Of a stretch of DNA of 64,000 bases, positions 9,438-17,901 are shown piece by piece. Both the position numbers and the translations under genes were made by a program. The notes beneath the pieces are model-generated. The model saw only the letters and a program-made list of their open reading frames with translations, searched no databases and had not been told where the DNA came from. How positions within the stretch are numbered: the first letter of the stretch is position 1; every line of letters starts with the position of its first letter. Origin of the DNA: a virus; IMG/VR virus record IMGVR_UViG_3300023174_000102, positions 34,311 to 98,310 of that record. The stretch is one strand, 5' to 3'.

Positions 9438-12400
9438 ATGAACTACGTCGGCTTACATGTCCATACCCATTTTAGTTTATTTGATGGGATTGCTACTCCA
9501 GAAGAATACGTGAACCGTGCAGTTGAGTTAGGGATGCCAGCAATAGCCATCACTGACCACGGTACTTTATCTGGGCATAGGGAACTGCACCGTATTGCAA
9601 AAGCAAAGGGCATTAAGCCAATTCTAGGTCTAGAAGGATACATGTGTGCAGACATATCTGATACACGAGATAAGTCTGAAAGAGAAGGTCAGCAAGATCT
9701 TGTCTACAACCACATTATCCTTCTAGCCAAGAATCAAATTGGTTTGGAAAACCTTAACAAGATTAGCGAATTATCTTGGACAGATGGTTTCTTTAAGAAG
9801 CCACGATTTGACTTTGAGATATTAGAAAAATATAAAGAGGGAATCATTGTTTCTTCTGCATGTCCAAGTAGCGTTCTAGTTAAAGCATTAGAAGAGGAAG
9901 AGTTTGCACTTGCCAAGAAGTATCTATCTTGGTTTAAGGAGCGATTTGGTGATGACTATTATGTTGAGGTTATGCCTCATAACGAAGCACATATAAACAA
10001 GTATTTAATTGAACTTGCAGATGAGTTTTCCATTAAGGTTATTGTTACACCAGATTGCCACCATGTTGATCCATCACAAAAAGAAGTTCAAGAGTTTAAG
10101 TTACTTATGAATACACACGGTAAGTTTGTAAAAGATGCAACATATGAAAAGTCAAAGAAAAAAGGCAACATCATGGAACGCCTTGATTATCTTTATGGCG
10201 AAGACCGTCAGATTACATTTAATAAGTTTGATATCCATCTGCTTTCATATGAAGAAATTAAAGCAGCCATGGAAGAGCAGGGTATTGATCGACCAGACAT
10301 CTACTCAAATACAATCCTATTAGCAGAGACAGTAGGAGACTACGGTATTCAAGAAGGATTAAACCTTCTACCAGTACAGTACAAAAGTCCTGACAAGGAA
10401 CTTGCAAAGGTTGCTTTGGAAGGTTTGGCAGAGCGAGGACTATCAGAGAACAAAGAGTATCTTGATAGACTTGAAGAAGAATTACAGATTATTAAAGATA
10501 AGAAATTTGCTCCATACTTCCTTGTTGTGAGTAACATGATTAACTGGGCCAAGAAAGAAGAAATCATGGTTGGTCCTGGTCGTGGTTCATCTGCTGGATC
10601 TCTTGTTTGTTATGCGCTAAAGATTACAGATATTGATCCTATTGAACACAACCTTTTGTTCTTCCGCTTTATTAATCCAGAGCGCAATGACTTTCCAGAT
10701 ATTGATACAGATATTCAAGATACTCGTCGTGAAGAAGTAAAAGACTATCTTGTTAGACAGTACCGACATGTTGCATCTATTGCCACCTTCCTTGAATTTA
10801 CAGGTAAGGGAATTGTTAGAGACGTTGCACGAGTATTAAACATTCCCCTATCAGATGTAAATAAAGTATTAAAAACTGTGGACTCTTGGGATGATTTCTG
10901 CAATTCAAAATCAACCAGAGAATTTCGTGAAAAGTATCCAGAAGTAGAAGTTTACGGAGAGCAACTTCGTGGTCGCATCCGTGGTACAGGTATTCACGCT
11001 GCTGGTGTGGTAACTGCAAAAGAACCAATCTTTAGATATGCACCACTTGAAACAAGATCATCTACTGGTTCTGATGAAAGAATTCCTGTTGTTGGCGTTG
11101 ACATGGAAGAGGCCGAGAGAATTGGTTTAATTAAGATCGATGCCTTGGGACTTAAAACATTATCTGTTCTTAAGAATACAATTGATATCATCAAAGAGCG
11201 TGATGGCAAAAAGATTGATCTTCTTAAAATTAAAATGGACGATGCCAATGTTTATCAGATGCTTTCAGATGGATACACAAAGGGTGTCTTCCAGTGTGAA
11301 GCAGCACCTTATACCAACCTTTTAGTTAAGATGGGTGTCAAGAATCTAAACGAACTTGCAGCATCTAATGCTCTGGTTCGACCAGGTGCGATGAACACAA
11401 TTGGTAAGGACTATGTTGATCGTAAGCATGGTCGTCAAAATATATCTTATACTCATCAAGTACTAAAACAATTTACGGAGGACACCTATGGCTGTATTCT
11501 TTACCAGGAACAAGTTATGCAAGCATGCGTACACCTTGGCGGTATGTCCATGTCGGAAGCAGATAAAGTTAGAAAGATCATTGGTAAGAAAAAAGATGCT
11601 AAAGAATTTGATCAGTTTAAAGAGAAATTTGTAGAGGGTGCATCAAAGTTTATCTCTCCAAACCTTGCTCTTGACTTATGGCATGACTTTGAGGCTCACG
11701 CAGGGTACTCATTTAATAAGTCACACGCAGTAGCATACTCAACCCTATCTTATTGGACAGCATGGTTGAAGTATTACTATCCACTTGAGTTTATGTACTC
11801 AGTGCTAAAAAATGAAAAGGATAAAGATGCGAGAACTGAATACCTTATTGAAGCAAAAAGAATGGGTATTAGCATTAAGTTACCTCATATTAACGATTCG
11901 GATATCGATTTTAAAATTGAGGGTAAAGGTATTCGGTTTGGACTCAGTGCTATCAAGTTCATATCTGATAAAATTGGTGAACGATACATATCTGCACGAC
12001 CATTTAGTTCTTACAAAGAACTTGAAGAATTTACATTTACCAAGGGTAACGGAGTAAACAGTCGTGCACTACAGGCACTCAGAGTAATTGGTGCTGCAAC
12101 CTTTAATGATAATCCTAGAAATGATCAGGAGATTAAAGAGAATCTGTACGAATATTTAAATCTTCCAGAGTTTAATATCACAATTCCTTCTCATTACTAT
12201 GCCTTCATTCAGGATATTGTTGACTTTGAAGAAAAGGGATCATATATATTCATGGGTATGGTAAAATCAATTAAGCGAGGAACAGGATGGTCACGAGTTG
12301 AAATTTTGGACAAAACTGGCAGTGTCGGTATATTTGATGATGAAAATACAACTATTGAGACAGGTCGCTCTTATCTTGTCTTGTGTAATGATAATAGGAT

Positions 12401-12713
12401 TGTTTCTTTCATACCTTCAGATGAGATAAAAGAATCATCTCATGCTCTTGTAAAGTTTTTAAGTTACAAGCAGTTGCCATACAAGGATGATGAGATGTTT
12501 GTAGTTTCTTTTAAACCAAGAATTACAAAGACTGGAAAGAAAATGGCATCTCTTACTCTTGCAGACACAAGAAGAGACTTACATTCAATTACAGTTTTCC
12601 CTACATCATTTGCAAAAGCGTATATGAGTATTGAAGAAGGAAAAGCATACAAGTTTGATTTTGGAAAGACAAAAGACGGAACAGTAACATTGGAGGATGT
12701 ACATGTCGGTTAG
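9438..12713 (+). CDS. dnaE: DNA polymerase III alpha subunit (DnaE type)
   Basis: 1091 residues. An N-terminal PHP domain (HVHTHFSLFDG, then AITDHGTLSG) keeps its metal-binding histidines, so proofreading activity is possible. The C-family catalytic aspartates are present at PDIDTD (D421, D423, D425), with the third acidic region at LIKIDALG. The glycine-rich palm motif GPGRGSSAGS precedes them. A C-terminal OB-like region follows from about residue 930. It replicates the genome; starts 2 bases after the SSB stop and overlaps the RecA-like gene by 11 bases. Confidence 0.95.
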   Translation: MNYVGLHVHTHFSLFDGIATPEEYVNRAVELGMPAIAITDHGTLSGHRELHRIAKAKGIKPILGLEGYMCADISDTRDKSEREGQQDLVYNHIILLAKNQIGLENLNKISELSWTDGFFKKPRFDFEILEKYKEGIIVSSACPSSVLVKALEEEEFALAKKYLSWFKERFGDDYYVEVMPHNEAHINKYLIELADEFSIKVIVTPDCHHVDPSQKEVQEFKLLMNTHGKFVKDATYEKSKKKGNIMERLDYLYGEDRQITFNKFDIHLLSYEEIKAAMEEQGIDRPDIYSNTILLAETVGDYGIQEGLNLLPVQYKSPDKELAKVALEGLAERGLSENKEYLDRLEEELQIIKDKKFAPYFLVVSNMINWAKKEEIMVGPGRGSSAGSLVCYALKITDIDPIEHNLLFFRFINPERNDFPDIDTDIQDTRREEVKDYLVRQYRHVASIATFLEFTGKGIVRDVARVLNIPLSDVNKVLKTVDSWDDFCNSKSTREFREKYPEVEVYGEQLRGRIRGTGIHAAGVVTAKEPIFRYAPLETRSSTGSDERIPVVGVDMEEAERIGLIKIDALGLKTLSVLKNTIDIIKERDGKKIDLLKIKMDDANVYQMLSDGYTKGVFQCEAAPYTNLLVKMGVKNLNELAASNALVRPGAMNTIGKDYVDRKHGRQNISYTHQVLKQFTEDTYGCILYQEQVMQACVHLGGMSMSEADKVRKIIGKKKDAKEFDQFKEKFVEGASKFISPNLALDLWHDFEAHAGYSFNKSHAVAYSTLSYWTAWLKYYYPLEFMYSVLKNEKDKDARTEYLIEAKRMGISIKLPHINDSDIDFKIEGKGIRFGLSAIKFISDKIGERYISARPFSSYKELEEFTFTKGNGVNSRALQALRVIGAATFNDNPRNDQEIKENLYEYLNLPEFNITIPSHYYAFIQDIVDFEEKGSYIFMGMVKSIKRGTGWSRVEILDKTGSVGIFDDENTTIETGRSYLVLCNDNRIVSFIPSDEIKESSHALVKFLSYKQLPYKDDEMFVVSFKPRITKTGKKMASLTLADTRRDLHSITVFPTSFAKAYMSIEEGKAYKFDFGKTKDGTVTLEDVHVG

Positions 12714-13713
12714 TATAGAAGAAGCATTAGCACAACTTGATCCTAAGTTAAGAAAAAGATTGGGAAGCGGAGTTGGAGTTAACTATGAGTATCAGCCAAC
12801 ACCTAGTTATGGTTTAAACCGTGCACTAGGTGGAGGATTACCATATGGCAGACAGGTTCTTATTTGGGGATCAAAGTCTTCTGCAAAGTCTTCTATGTGC
12901 CTTCAGATGATTGCTCTAGCACAAGCAGAGGGAAAACTGTGTGCATGGATTGACTCTGAGATGTCATATTCAGAAGATTGGGCAAGATCTTTGGGTGTAG
13001 ACCCAACAAAACTAATCTACTCACAAGCAAGAACTATCAGTGATATGGTAGATGTTGGAGTTGGTTTAATGAATGCTGGAGTTGATCTAATTGTAGTAGA
13101 CTCTATCACATCAATGCTTCCAGCAATCTATTTTGAAAAAGATACAGATGAAATGAAGGCTTTGGAAAACACAAAGCAGATTGGAGCAGAATCTCGTGAC
13201 TTTAGTAATGCGTGGAAAATGCTTAACTATGCAAATAATAAAGTTAAGCCAACTCTTCTTGTGCTTATTTCTCAGTCCCGCAATAATATTAACGCTATGT
13301 ATACTAGCCAGCAGCCGTCAGGTGGTCAGGCTACTAAGTTTTACTCTTCATGCATCATCAAACTATTTAGTTCAGAATCAGACAATCAAGCAATTAAAGG
13401 CAAAATCAAGGTAGGAGATAAATTAATTGAAGAAAAAATTGGTAGAACTATTAAATGGGAACTACAGTTCTCAAAAACCTCCCCAGGGTTTCAATCTGGC
13501 GAGTATGATTTTTATTTTAGAGGTGACGATATTGGTCTTGACACCATCGGCGATCTTGTTACTACTGCTGAGTTAAACGGTATAGTTGAGCGCACTGGAG
13601 CCTGGTATATTCTTCCTGATGGATCAAAGGTGCAAGGCAAGGAAGCGTTTGTAAATCGTGTACGAGAAGATCTTGACTTGCAAGAATCAATCAAGGCAAA
13701 ATTAAATGGCTAG
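12703..13713 (+). CDS. RecA-like recombinase with atypical P-loop
   Basis: 336 residues. ATG 12703 was chosen because GGAGG (12692-12696) is six bases upstream; the earlier ATG 12697 touches the RBS. The RecA core is clear: Walker A at residues 56-63, Walker B DLIVVDSIT, L2-like QPSGGQATKFYSS. The Walker A reads GSKSSAKS, with Ala in place of the usual Gly before Lys. RecA proteins pair homologous DNA; the phage could use it for recombination-dependent replication. Confidence 0.9.
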   Translation: MSVSIEEALAQLDPKLRKRLGSGVGVNYEYQPTPSYGLNRALGGGLPYGRQVLIWGSKSSAKSSMCLQMIALAQAEGKLCAWIDSEMSYSEDWARSLGVDPTKLIYSQARTISDMVDVGVGLMNAGVDLIVVDSITSMLPAIYFEKDTDEMKALENTKQIGAESRDFSNAWKMLNYANNKVKPTLLVLISQSRNNINAMYTSQQPSGGQATKFYSSCIIKLFSSESDNQAIKGKIKVGDKLIEEKIGRTIKWELQFSKTSPGFQSGEYDFYFRGDDIGLDTIGDLVTTAELNGIVERTGAWYILPDGSKVQGKEAFVNRVREDLDLQESIKAKLNG

Positions 13714-13882
13714 TTTTACAGTATATTATGGAAAGTTTACTTGTCACGAATGTAAAACTGAGGTCAAGTCTTTAAGGCTTTATGCAGAAACAAAGACAGC
13801 AACTTGGATGTGTGCTAATAAGCATCTAAGTAGTGTTAAGTTTGGAAAGCAGAAATGGAAGGGTAATGACAGAGAAGAGTGA
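13706..13882 (+). CDS. Small zinc-finger protein
   Basis: 58 residues, ATG overlapping the RecA-like gene's end. CHEC near residue 13 and a later Cys/His pair (MCANKH) could bind one zinc. Basic C-terminus (KFGKQKWKGNDR). Its end overlaps the next gene by 17 bases. Confidence 0.6.
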   Translation: MASFTVYYGKFTCHECKTEVKSLRLYAETKTATWMCANKHLSSVKFGKQKWKGNDREE

Positions 13883-14153
13883 GTCTAAGAGAATAGGTGC
13901 AAAACAGCACAAAAACTCTGGGCGAAATACACAAAAAGGAGATGCTTCCTGGAAAAACTTTGTTGTAGACTTTAAAGAGGTCGGAAAGTCTTTTACTTTA
14001 AACAAAGAGGTATGGGCTAAGGCTACAACAGATGCCATGAAAAATGGCAAAGACCCAGCCATTATTGTAGTAATAGGAGAGGGCAACACAAAAGTTAGAC
14101 TTGCTATAATTGAGATGAGTATTTTAGAACAACTTTCAGAGGATGGTGTATAA
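13866..14153 (+). CDS. Putative Holliday-junction resolvase-like nuclease
   Basis: 95 residues from ATG 13866 (AAGGG upstream). The order GRNTQKGDASWKNFVVDFKE, then AIIVVIGEG, resembles Hjc/VRR-type PD-(D/E)xK nucleases: a basic loop, a GD, then D-F-K in place of E-x-K. This is inference from pattern; position between RecA-like and oxygenase genes fits recombination. Confidence 0.5.
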   Translation: MTEKSESKRIGAKQHKNSGRNTQKGDASWKNFVVDFKEVGKSFTLNKEVWAKATTDAMKNGKDPAIIVVIGEGNTKVRLAIIEMSILEQLSEDGV

Positions 14154-14154
14154 T
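14149..14154 (+). promoter_or_regulatory. -10 box of leaderless promoter
   Basis: TATAAT, six bases, then ATG 14161. The box lies over the stop codon of the upstream gene. Confidence 0.5.
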
Positions 14155-14160
14155 ATTAAT

Positions 14161-14847
14161 ATGAATACAGGACATGAACCAAAAAATAAAATAGTTCCAC
14201 ATGTGATTAGAGATTTTTTTACTGAAGCAGAAGTAGAAGTTTTACAAGCAATTGTAAAGTATCAAAAAAATGCTAAGGATTTAGATGAGTTCTATGCACC
14301 TATGCTGCTGCCTGACCTATCAAGAATGCAGATAGAAGTAATGTATCCAGAACACATACGAAGAAAACTTGAAAGGTTTGCTTCAAATTTAGTTGGAGAG
14401 GAAGTATTTATGTACCATAATAGTTATCTAAGTTACAACAAAGAACATAATTCTACCTCAAATCCAAAGTTACCAGTACACTACGATTCAGATAATTATT
14501 TTTCTAAATTAACAATGGATTACCAGTTGGGTGCTAACATAGATTGGCCTATAGTGATTGAAGGTGAAAGTTTTAATCTTCAGTACGGAGATCTTCTTAT
14601 ATTTTGGGGTGCTGGTCAGGTACACTGGAGAGAGCCTGTATTGTTTAAAGAAGGAGACAACACTGAGGTTTTGACAATGCATTTCTCAACAAAAGAAGAC
14701 TTTGAAAAGTTAAACCTTGTTTCTCGTGATCCAGAAAAAAGAAAAGAAAGATTGGCAACTTGGCAGGCAGATCCACAGTTTGCACAATACAATAAAGACT
14801 TTTTTGCAAAAGAAGATGCACTATTAAACTTTAAAATTATTGGATAA
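14161..14847 (+). CDS. Fe(II)/2-oxoglutarate oxygenase-like protein
   Basis: 228 residues. H-x-D (VHYDSD) followed by a distal His (GQVHWRE) in a beta-rich core matches the double-stranded beta-helix oxygenases; the 2OG-binding Arg is not certain. Start at 14161 is set by the TATAAT box six bases upstream. Substrate unknown. The first of about ten such proteins in the window, here inside the replication operon. Confidence 0.6.
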   Translation: MNTGHEPKNKIVPHVIRDFFTEAEVEVLQAIVKYQKNAKDLDEFYAPMLLPDLSRMQIEVMYPEHIRRKLERFASNLVGEEVFMYHNSYLSYNKEHNSTSNPKLPVHYDSDNYFSKLTMDYQLGANIDWPIVIEGESFNLQYGDLLIFWGAGQVHWREPVLFKEGDNTEVLTMHFSTKEDFEKLNLVSRDPEKRKERLATWQADPQFAQYNKDFFAKEDALLNFKIIG

Positions 14848-14856
14848 GGAAATTAA

Positions 14857-15162
14857 ATGCAAAACGAAGTTACGACAATAGATATGGTAAATGGTCTTGC
14901 AGAAATTGCAGACTACATGAAAGATGAAGAACTAACTACTGCATTAACCTTTATAGCAAAAATCATTGTTAAGCCAGACATTCCTTTGAATGTGGCTACC
15001 GTTGAAATTGTAAGACTTCAGGCTATTGCTGCAAAGATGGCTTTTAAGGCTACTTGGATGGCTAATGTAGACAAGTCAGATCGTGGAAAGAAAAACCTTT
15101 ATTATACGGCAGCAGAATCTATTAATAATTTAGTATCTGCATTAAAATATATAACTCGATAG
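14857..15162 (+). CDS. Hypothetical helical protein
   Basis: 101 residues, RBS AAGGA before ATG. Nearly all helix (residues 5-45 and 50-98), no cysteines, no signal. Lies between an oxygenase and a nuclease gene; no function assigned. Confidence 0.6.
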   Translation: MQNEVTTIDMVNGLAEIADYMKDEELTTALTFIAKIIVKPDIPLNVATVEIVRLQAIAAKMAFKATWMANVDKSDRGKKNLYYTAAESINNLVSALKYITR

Positions 15163-15197
15163 TCTGCTATACTTATACTAATAGAAACGAGAAATTA

Positions 15198-16013
15198 ATG
15201 ACAAAAAATTTACTACATACGGTTATGATTAAGCCAGAAGAAAAACCAGTTCATCGTATGGATATAGCAGGGCTTGAAGCAAAAATTAAAGAAGGATACA
15301 CTATTACTCGTGTAGACAAACACACAACAAAGAAAACCTTTGCTCCATCTACTATTGCGTATGGTCACGGAGAGTGTGCAAGATATTGGTACCTTGCTTT
15401 TGACGGACAGGTATTTGAGGATAATGCCGATGCATATGCAGCAGCAAATATGACTGCTGGAACTTTATCCCATGCAAGAATTCAAAATGCAATGATGAAT
15501 GCTGGCATAGTAAAGATTTATCGTGATGAAGATAATCAGGCTACAACAGAGTTTAAGATAAAAAATGAAGATCCACCTATCTTTGGATATGGTGATGTCA
15601 TGTTTGATTGGCAGGGAGAAGAACTCATTGGTGAAATTAAAACAATGATGAACGAAGGGTTTGAATATAGAAAGGCATCAGGCAAGGCCAAGAATGGTCA
15701 CTTAATGCAATTACTTATTTATATGAAGATTTTAAAGAGACCAACTGGAATAATGATTTATGAAAATAAAAATAATCATGAACTTCTATTGATCCCTGTA
15801 GATGTAAACGATCATTACCGTCGGTGGGTAGACCAGGCATTTGATTGGATGAGACTAGTTCGCAAGACATGGGAAAACAGAACCCTGCCAAACAAAAACT
15901 ATAGATCAAACTCCAAGATATGCAAGTCATGCCCAATTAAAAAAGCATGCGAGTCTGCAGGTCCAGGCGTATTAAAAATAGCGCCCTTGGAGATTCTCGG
16001 TGAAGAATTGTAA
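15198..16013 (+). CDS. Cas4/RecB-like PD-(D/E)xK nuclease with Fe-S cysteines
   Basis: 271 residues. Nuclease motifs in order: GYGDVMFDW (Asp), GEIKTM (E-x-K), HLMQLLIYMK (Q-x3-Y). A cysteine early in the domain (GHGECARYWY) and C-terminal CKSCPIKKAC (C-x2-C-x5-C) form the four-cysteine iron-sulfur site of Cas4 and AddB nucleases. Likely a 5'-3' end-processing exonuclease for recombination. No cas1/cas2 or repeats nearby, so a CRISPR role is not indicated. Confidence 0.8.
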   Translation: MTKNLLHTVMIKPEEKPVHRMDIAGLEAKIKEGYTITRVDKHTTKKTFAPSTIAYGHGECARYWYLAFDGQVFEDNADAYAAANMTAGTLSHARIQNAMMNAGIVKIYRDEDNQATTEFKIKNEDPPIFGYGDVMFDWQGEELIGEIKTMMNEGFEYRKASGKAKNGHLMQLLIYMKILKRPTGIMIYENKNNHELLLIPVDVNDHYRRWVDQAFDWMRLVRKTWENRTLPNKNYRSNSKICKSCPIKKACESAGPGVLKIAPLEILGEEL

Positions 16014-16284
16014 GTTTTGTGATAAAAATTTTAGTCAGTCAGTATCTTATCAAATATACTGTTCTGCAGAATGTAGAGATTTAGCAACAAAAGAAAAAAT
16101 TGCTGAAAGATACTTACATTCAAAAAGACAAAAGAGAAGGGGGAAGACAAGGCTTTGCAAATCTTGCTCTTCTCCGCTCTCTATATATAATGACGATACA
16201 ATTTGTTCTTCTTGTGTAATAAATCCAGATGCAGTTACAAAAGCAATTAAACAAATAAAGGGTAAAACAAATGGTAAAGAATAA
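16000..16284 (+). CDS. Double zinc-ribbon protein
   Basis: 94 residues, GTG start, GGAG seven bases upstream, overlaps the nuclease end by 14 bases. Two four-cysteine clusters: CKFC with CSAEC, and CKSC with CSSC, joined by a basic segment (KRQKRRGK). Looks like a nucleic-acid-binding protein. Confidence 0.65.
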   Translation: MKNCKFCDKNFSQSVSYQIYCSAECRDLATKEKIAERYLHSKRQKRRGKTRLCKSCSSPLSIYNDDTICSSCVINPDAVTKAIKQIKGKTNGKE

Positions 16285-16861
16285 ATGGGGCTTAGAAATA
16301 AAACCACAAAAAATTTGCGCTATCGATGCAAGTACTAATAGTCTTGCATTTGCTCTGTTTAATGGAGAGGACTTGGAGTCTGTTGGAAAAATAAACTTTG
16401 ATGGAAATGATGTTTATGAAAAAGTCATGGATGCTGGTAAAAAAGTAAAAGCATTTTTTGATATCTACGGTGGCTTTGAAGCAATTATTATTGAGCATAC
16501 TGTATTTATGAATAGCCCAAAGACAGCAGCAGATCTTGCACTAGTTCAAGGAGCAATCCTGGGATCAGCAGGACAAACTGGAACCAAAGTAATAGGCAAA
16601 GTTTCTCCAATAACATGGCAAAACTATATCGGCAATAAAAAAATATCAAAAGATGAGCAACTGTTTATTCGTTCACAAAACCCTGGAAAATCAGAATCTT
16701 GGTATAAATCTTATGAAAGAAATCTTCGTAAAGAAAGAACAATTAGATTTATTAATACAATATATGATAGAACTATTATTGATAATGATGTTGCAGATGC
16801 TTGTGGTATTGGGCATTGGGCTTTAAAAAATTGGGGGAAAGCAATAGGAGTTGACAAGTAA
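16271..16861 (+). CDS. RuvC-like Holliday-junction resolvase
   Basis: 196 residues. RNase H-fold acidic residues: Asp in CAIDAST, Glu in IIIEHT, and paired Asp in NDVADACG, in the order and spacing of RuvC. RuvC cuts four-way junctions; in phages this resolves branched replication products before packaging, in keeping with the terminase genes just downstream. Confidence 0.85.
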   Translation: MVKNKWGLEIKPQKICAIDASTNSLAFALFNGEDLESVGKINFDGNDVYEKVMDAGKKVKAFFDIYGGFEAIIIEHTVFMNSPKTAADLALVQGAILGSAGQTGTKVIGKVSPITWQNYIGNKKISKDEQLFIRSQNPGKSESWYKSYERNLRKERTIRFINTIYDRTIIDNDVADACGIGHWALKNWGKAIGVDK

Positions 16862-16865
16862 TACC

Positions 16866-17021
16866 ATGGCTGCTAAACTATATACAAGTGAAACCTTTAT
16901 GCGTAAGAGATATCTTGTGGATAAAAAAACACCTGAAGAGATTGCAAAAGAGTGTGGATGTTCTTTAGAAACCATCTATGTTTATCTTGCTAAATTTGGA
17001 TTAAGGAAATCAAAAAGATGA
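16866..17021 (+). CDS. Small helix-turn-helix protein
   Basis: 51 residues. TPEEIAKECGCSLETIYVYL is a standard HTH of the homeodomain-like class. Starts five bases after the resolvase stop and overlaps the next gene by four bases (ATGA). Possible regulator. Confidence 0.6.
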   Translation: MAAKLYTSETFMRKRYLVDKKTPEEIAKECGCSLETIYVYLAKFGLRKSKR

Positions 17022-17140
17022 AAAAGATTAAATATCTTATATTTGTTATATCATTAGTTGCAGCAGTTGGAATTTCATATGCGACAGCAACCTTGAAAAA
17101 TATGCCAGAATCATTTGACTGGGAGGAAGATGATGAGTGA
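17018..17140 (+). CDS. Small membrane or exported protein
   Basis: 40 residues: basic start (MKKIK), one hydrophobic helix (residues 6-25), acidic tail. ATGA overlap with the upstream gene and overlap with the next gene support translation. Confidence 0.5.
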   Translation: MKKIKYLIFVISLVAAVGISYATATLKNMPESFDWEEDDE

Positions 17141-17375
17141 AAATTTAAACATAACTGTTGATCAGGTCAATCATCCAACACACTATACTACAGATCCTTC
17201 TGGAGTTGAATGTATTCAAATTACACGTCATCGCAATTTTAACATTGGGAATGCCTTTAAGTATTTGTGGAGAGCAGGTATTAAAGATGAGTCTAAGACT
17301 ATTCAAGATTTAGAAAAAGCAATTTTTTATATTAAAGATGAAATTAATAGACTAGAGGGAAAGTATGTCAACTGA
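17133..17375 (+). CDS. DUF3310 (SaV-like) phage protein
   Basis: 80 residues. ATG 17133 has GGAGG six bases upstream. The family signature is clear: NHPTHY near the start, then GNAFKYLWRAG, then DLEKAIFYIKDEI. DUF3310 proteins are common in phages and have been annotated as nucleotide-kinase-like, without firm function. Confidence 0.85.
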   Translation: MSENLNITVDQVNHPTHYTTDPSGVECIQITRHRNFNIGNAFKYLWRAGIKDESKTIQDLEKAIFYIKDEINRLEGKYVN

Positions 17376-17901
17376 AGATGATCTAGTTAAGCATCTTGAT
17401 CAGGTAAATCAGGTTGTAGAAGAATATTTAAAAGGCAATGACCCAACAGTAATTTCAAAACAATTGTCTATACCAAGACAAAAGGTAGTAACACTTATTA
17501 ATGAGTGGAAGGTCATGGCATCTGCTAATGATGCTATTCGTGCTCGTGCTAAAGAAGCACTTGCTGCTGCAGATACACATTACAGCAAGTTAGTCTCAAG
17601 AACATATGAAGTTATTGATGAAGCATCAATGACAAACAATCTTAGTGCAAAAACTGCTGCAATTAAACTTGTCATGGATATTGAATCTAAAAGAATTGAT
17701 ATGCTGCAAAAGGCTGGGCTGCTCGAAAACAAAGAACTTGCAGAAGAAATGATTGAGATTGAACGTCGTCAAGAAGTTCTTGTCGGCATTCTAAAAGACA
17801 TTGCGTCTGAGTATCCACAAGTGCGTGATGAAATCATGCGTAGATTATCTTCATTTGCAAAAGACAATGAGGTGATTACAGTTGTCCACGATGTTCAATG
17901 A
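17365..17901 (+). CDS. Terminase small subunit-like protein
   Basis: 178 residues. An N-terminal HTH (DPTVISKQLSIPRQKVVTLI) is followed by long helices, the layout of small terminases that recognise packaging DNA. It directly precedes and overlaps the large subunit gene. Identity is mainly from position and HTH. Confidence 0.65.
   Translation: MSTEDDLVKHLDQVNQVVEEYLKGNDPTVISKQLSIPRQKVVTLINEWKVMASANDAIRARAKEALAAADTHYSKLVSRTYEVIDEASMTNNLSAKTAAIKLVMDIESKRIDMLQKAGLLENKELAEEMIEIERRQEVLVGILKDIASEYPQVRDEIMRRLSSFAKDNEVITVVHDVQ

Noticed and set aside
15198-16013. CRISPR Cas4
   Set aside because: Nuclease fold fits, but no cas1, cas2 or repeats; recombination genes surround it.
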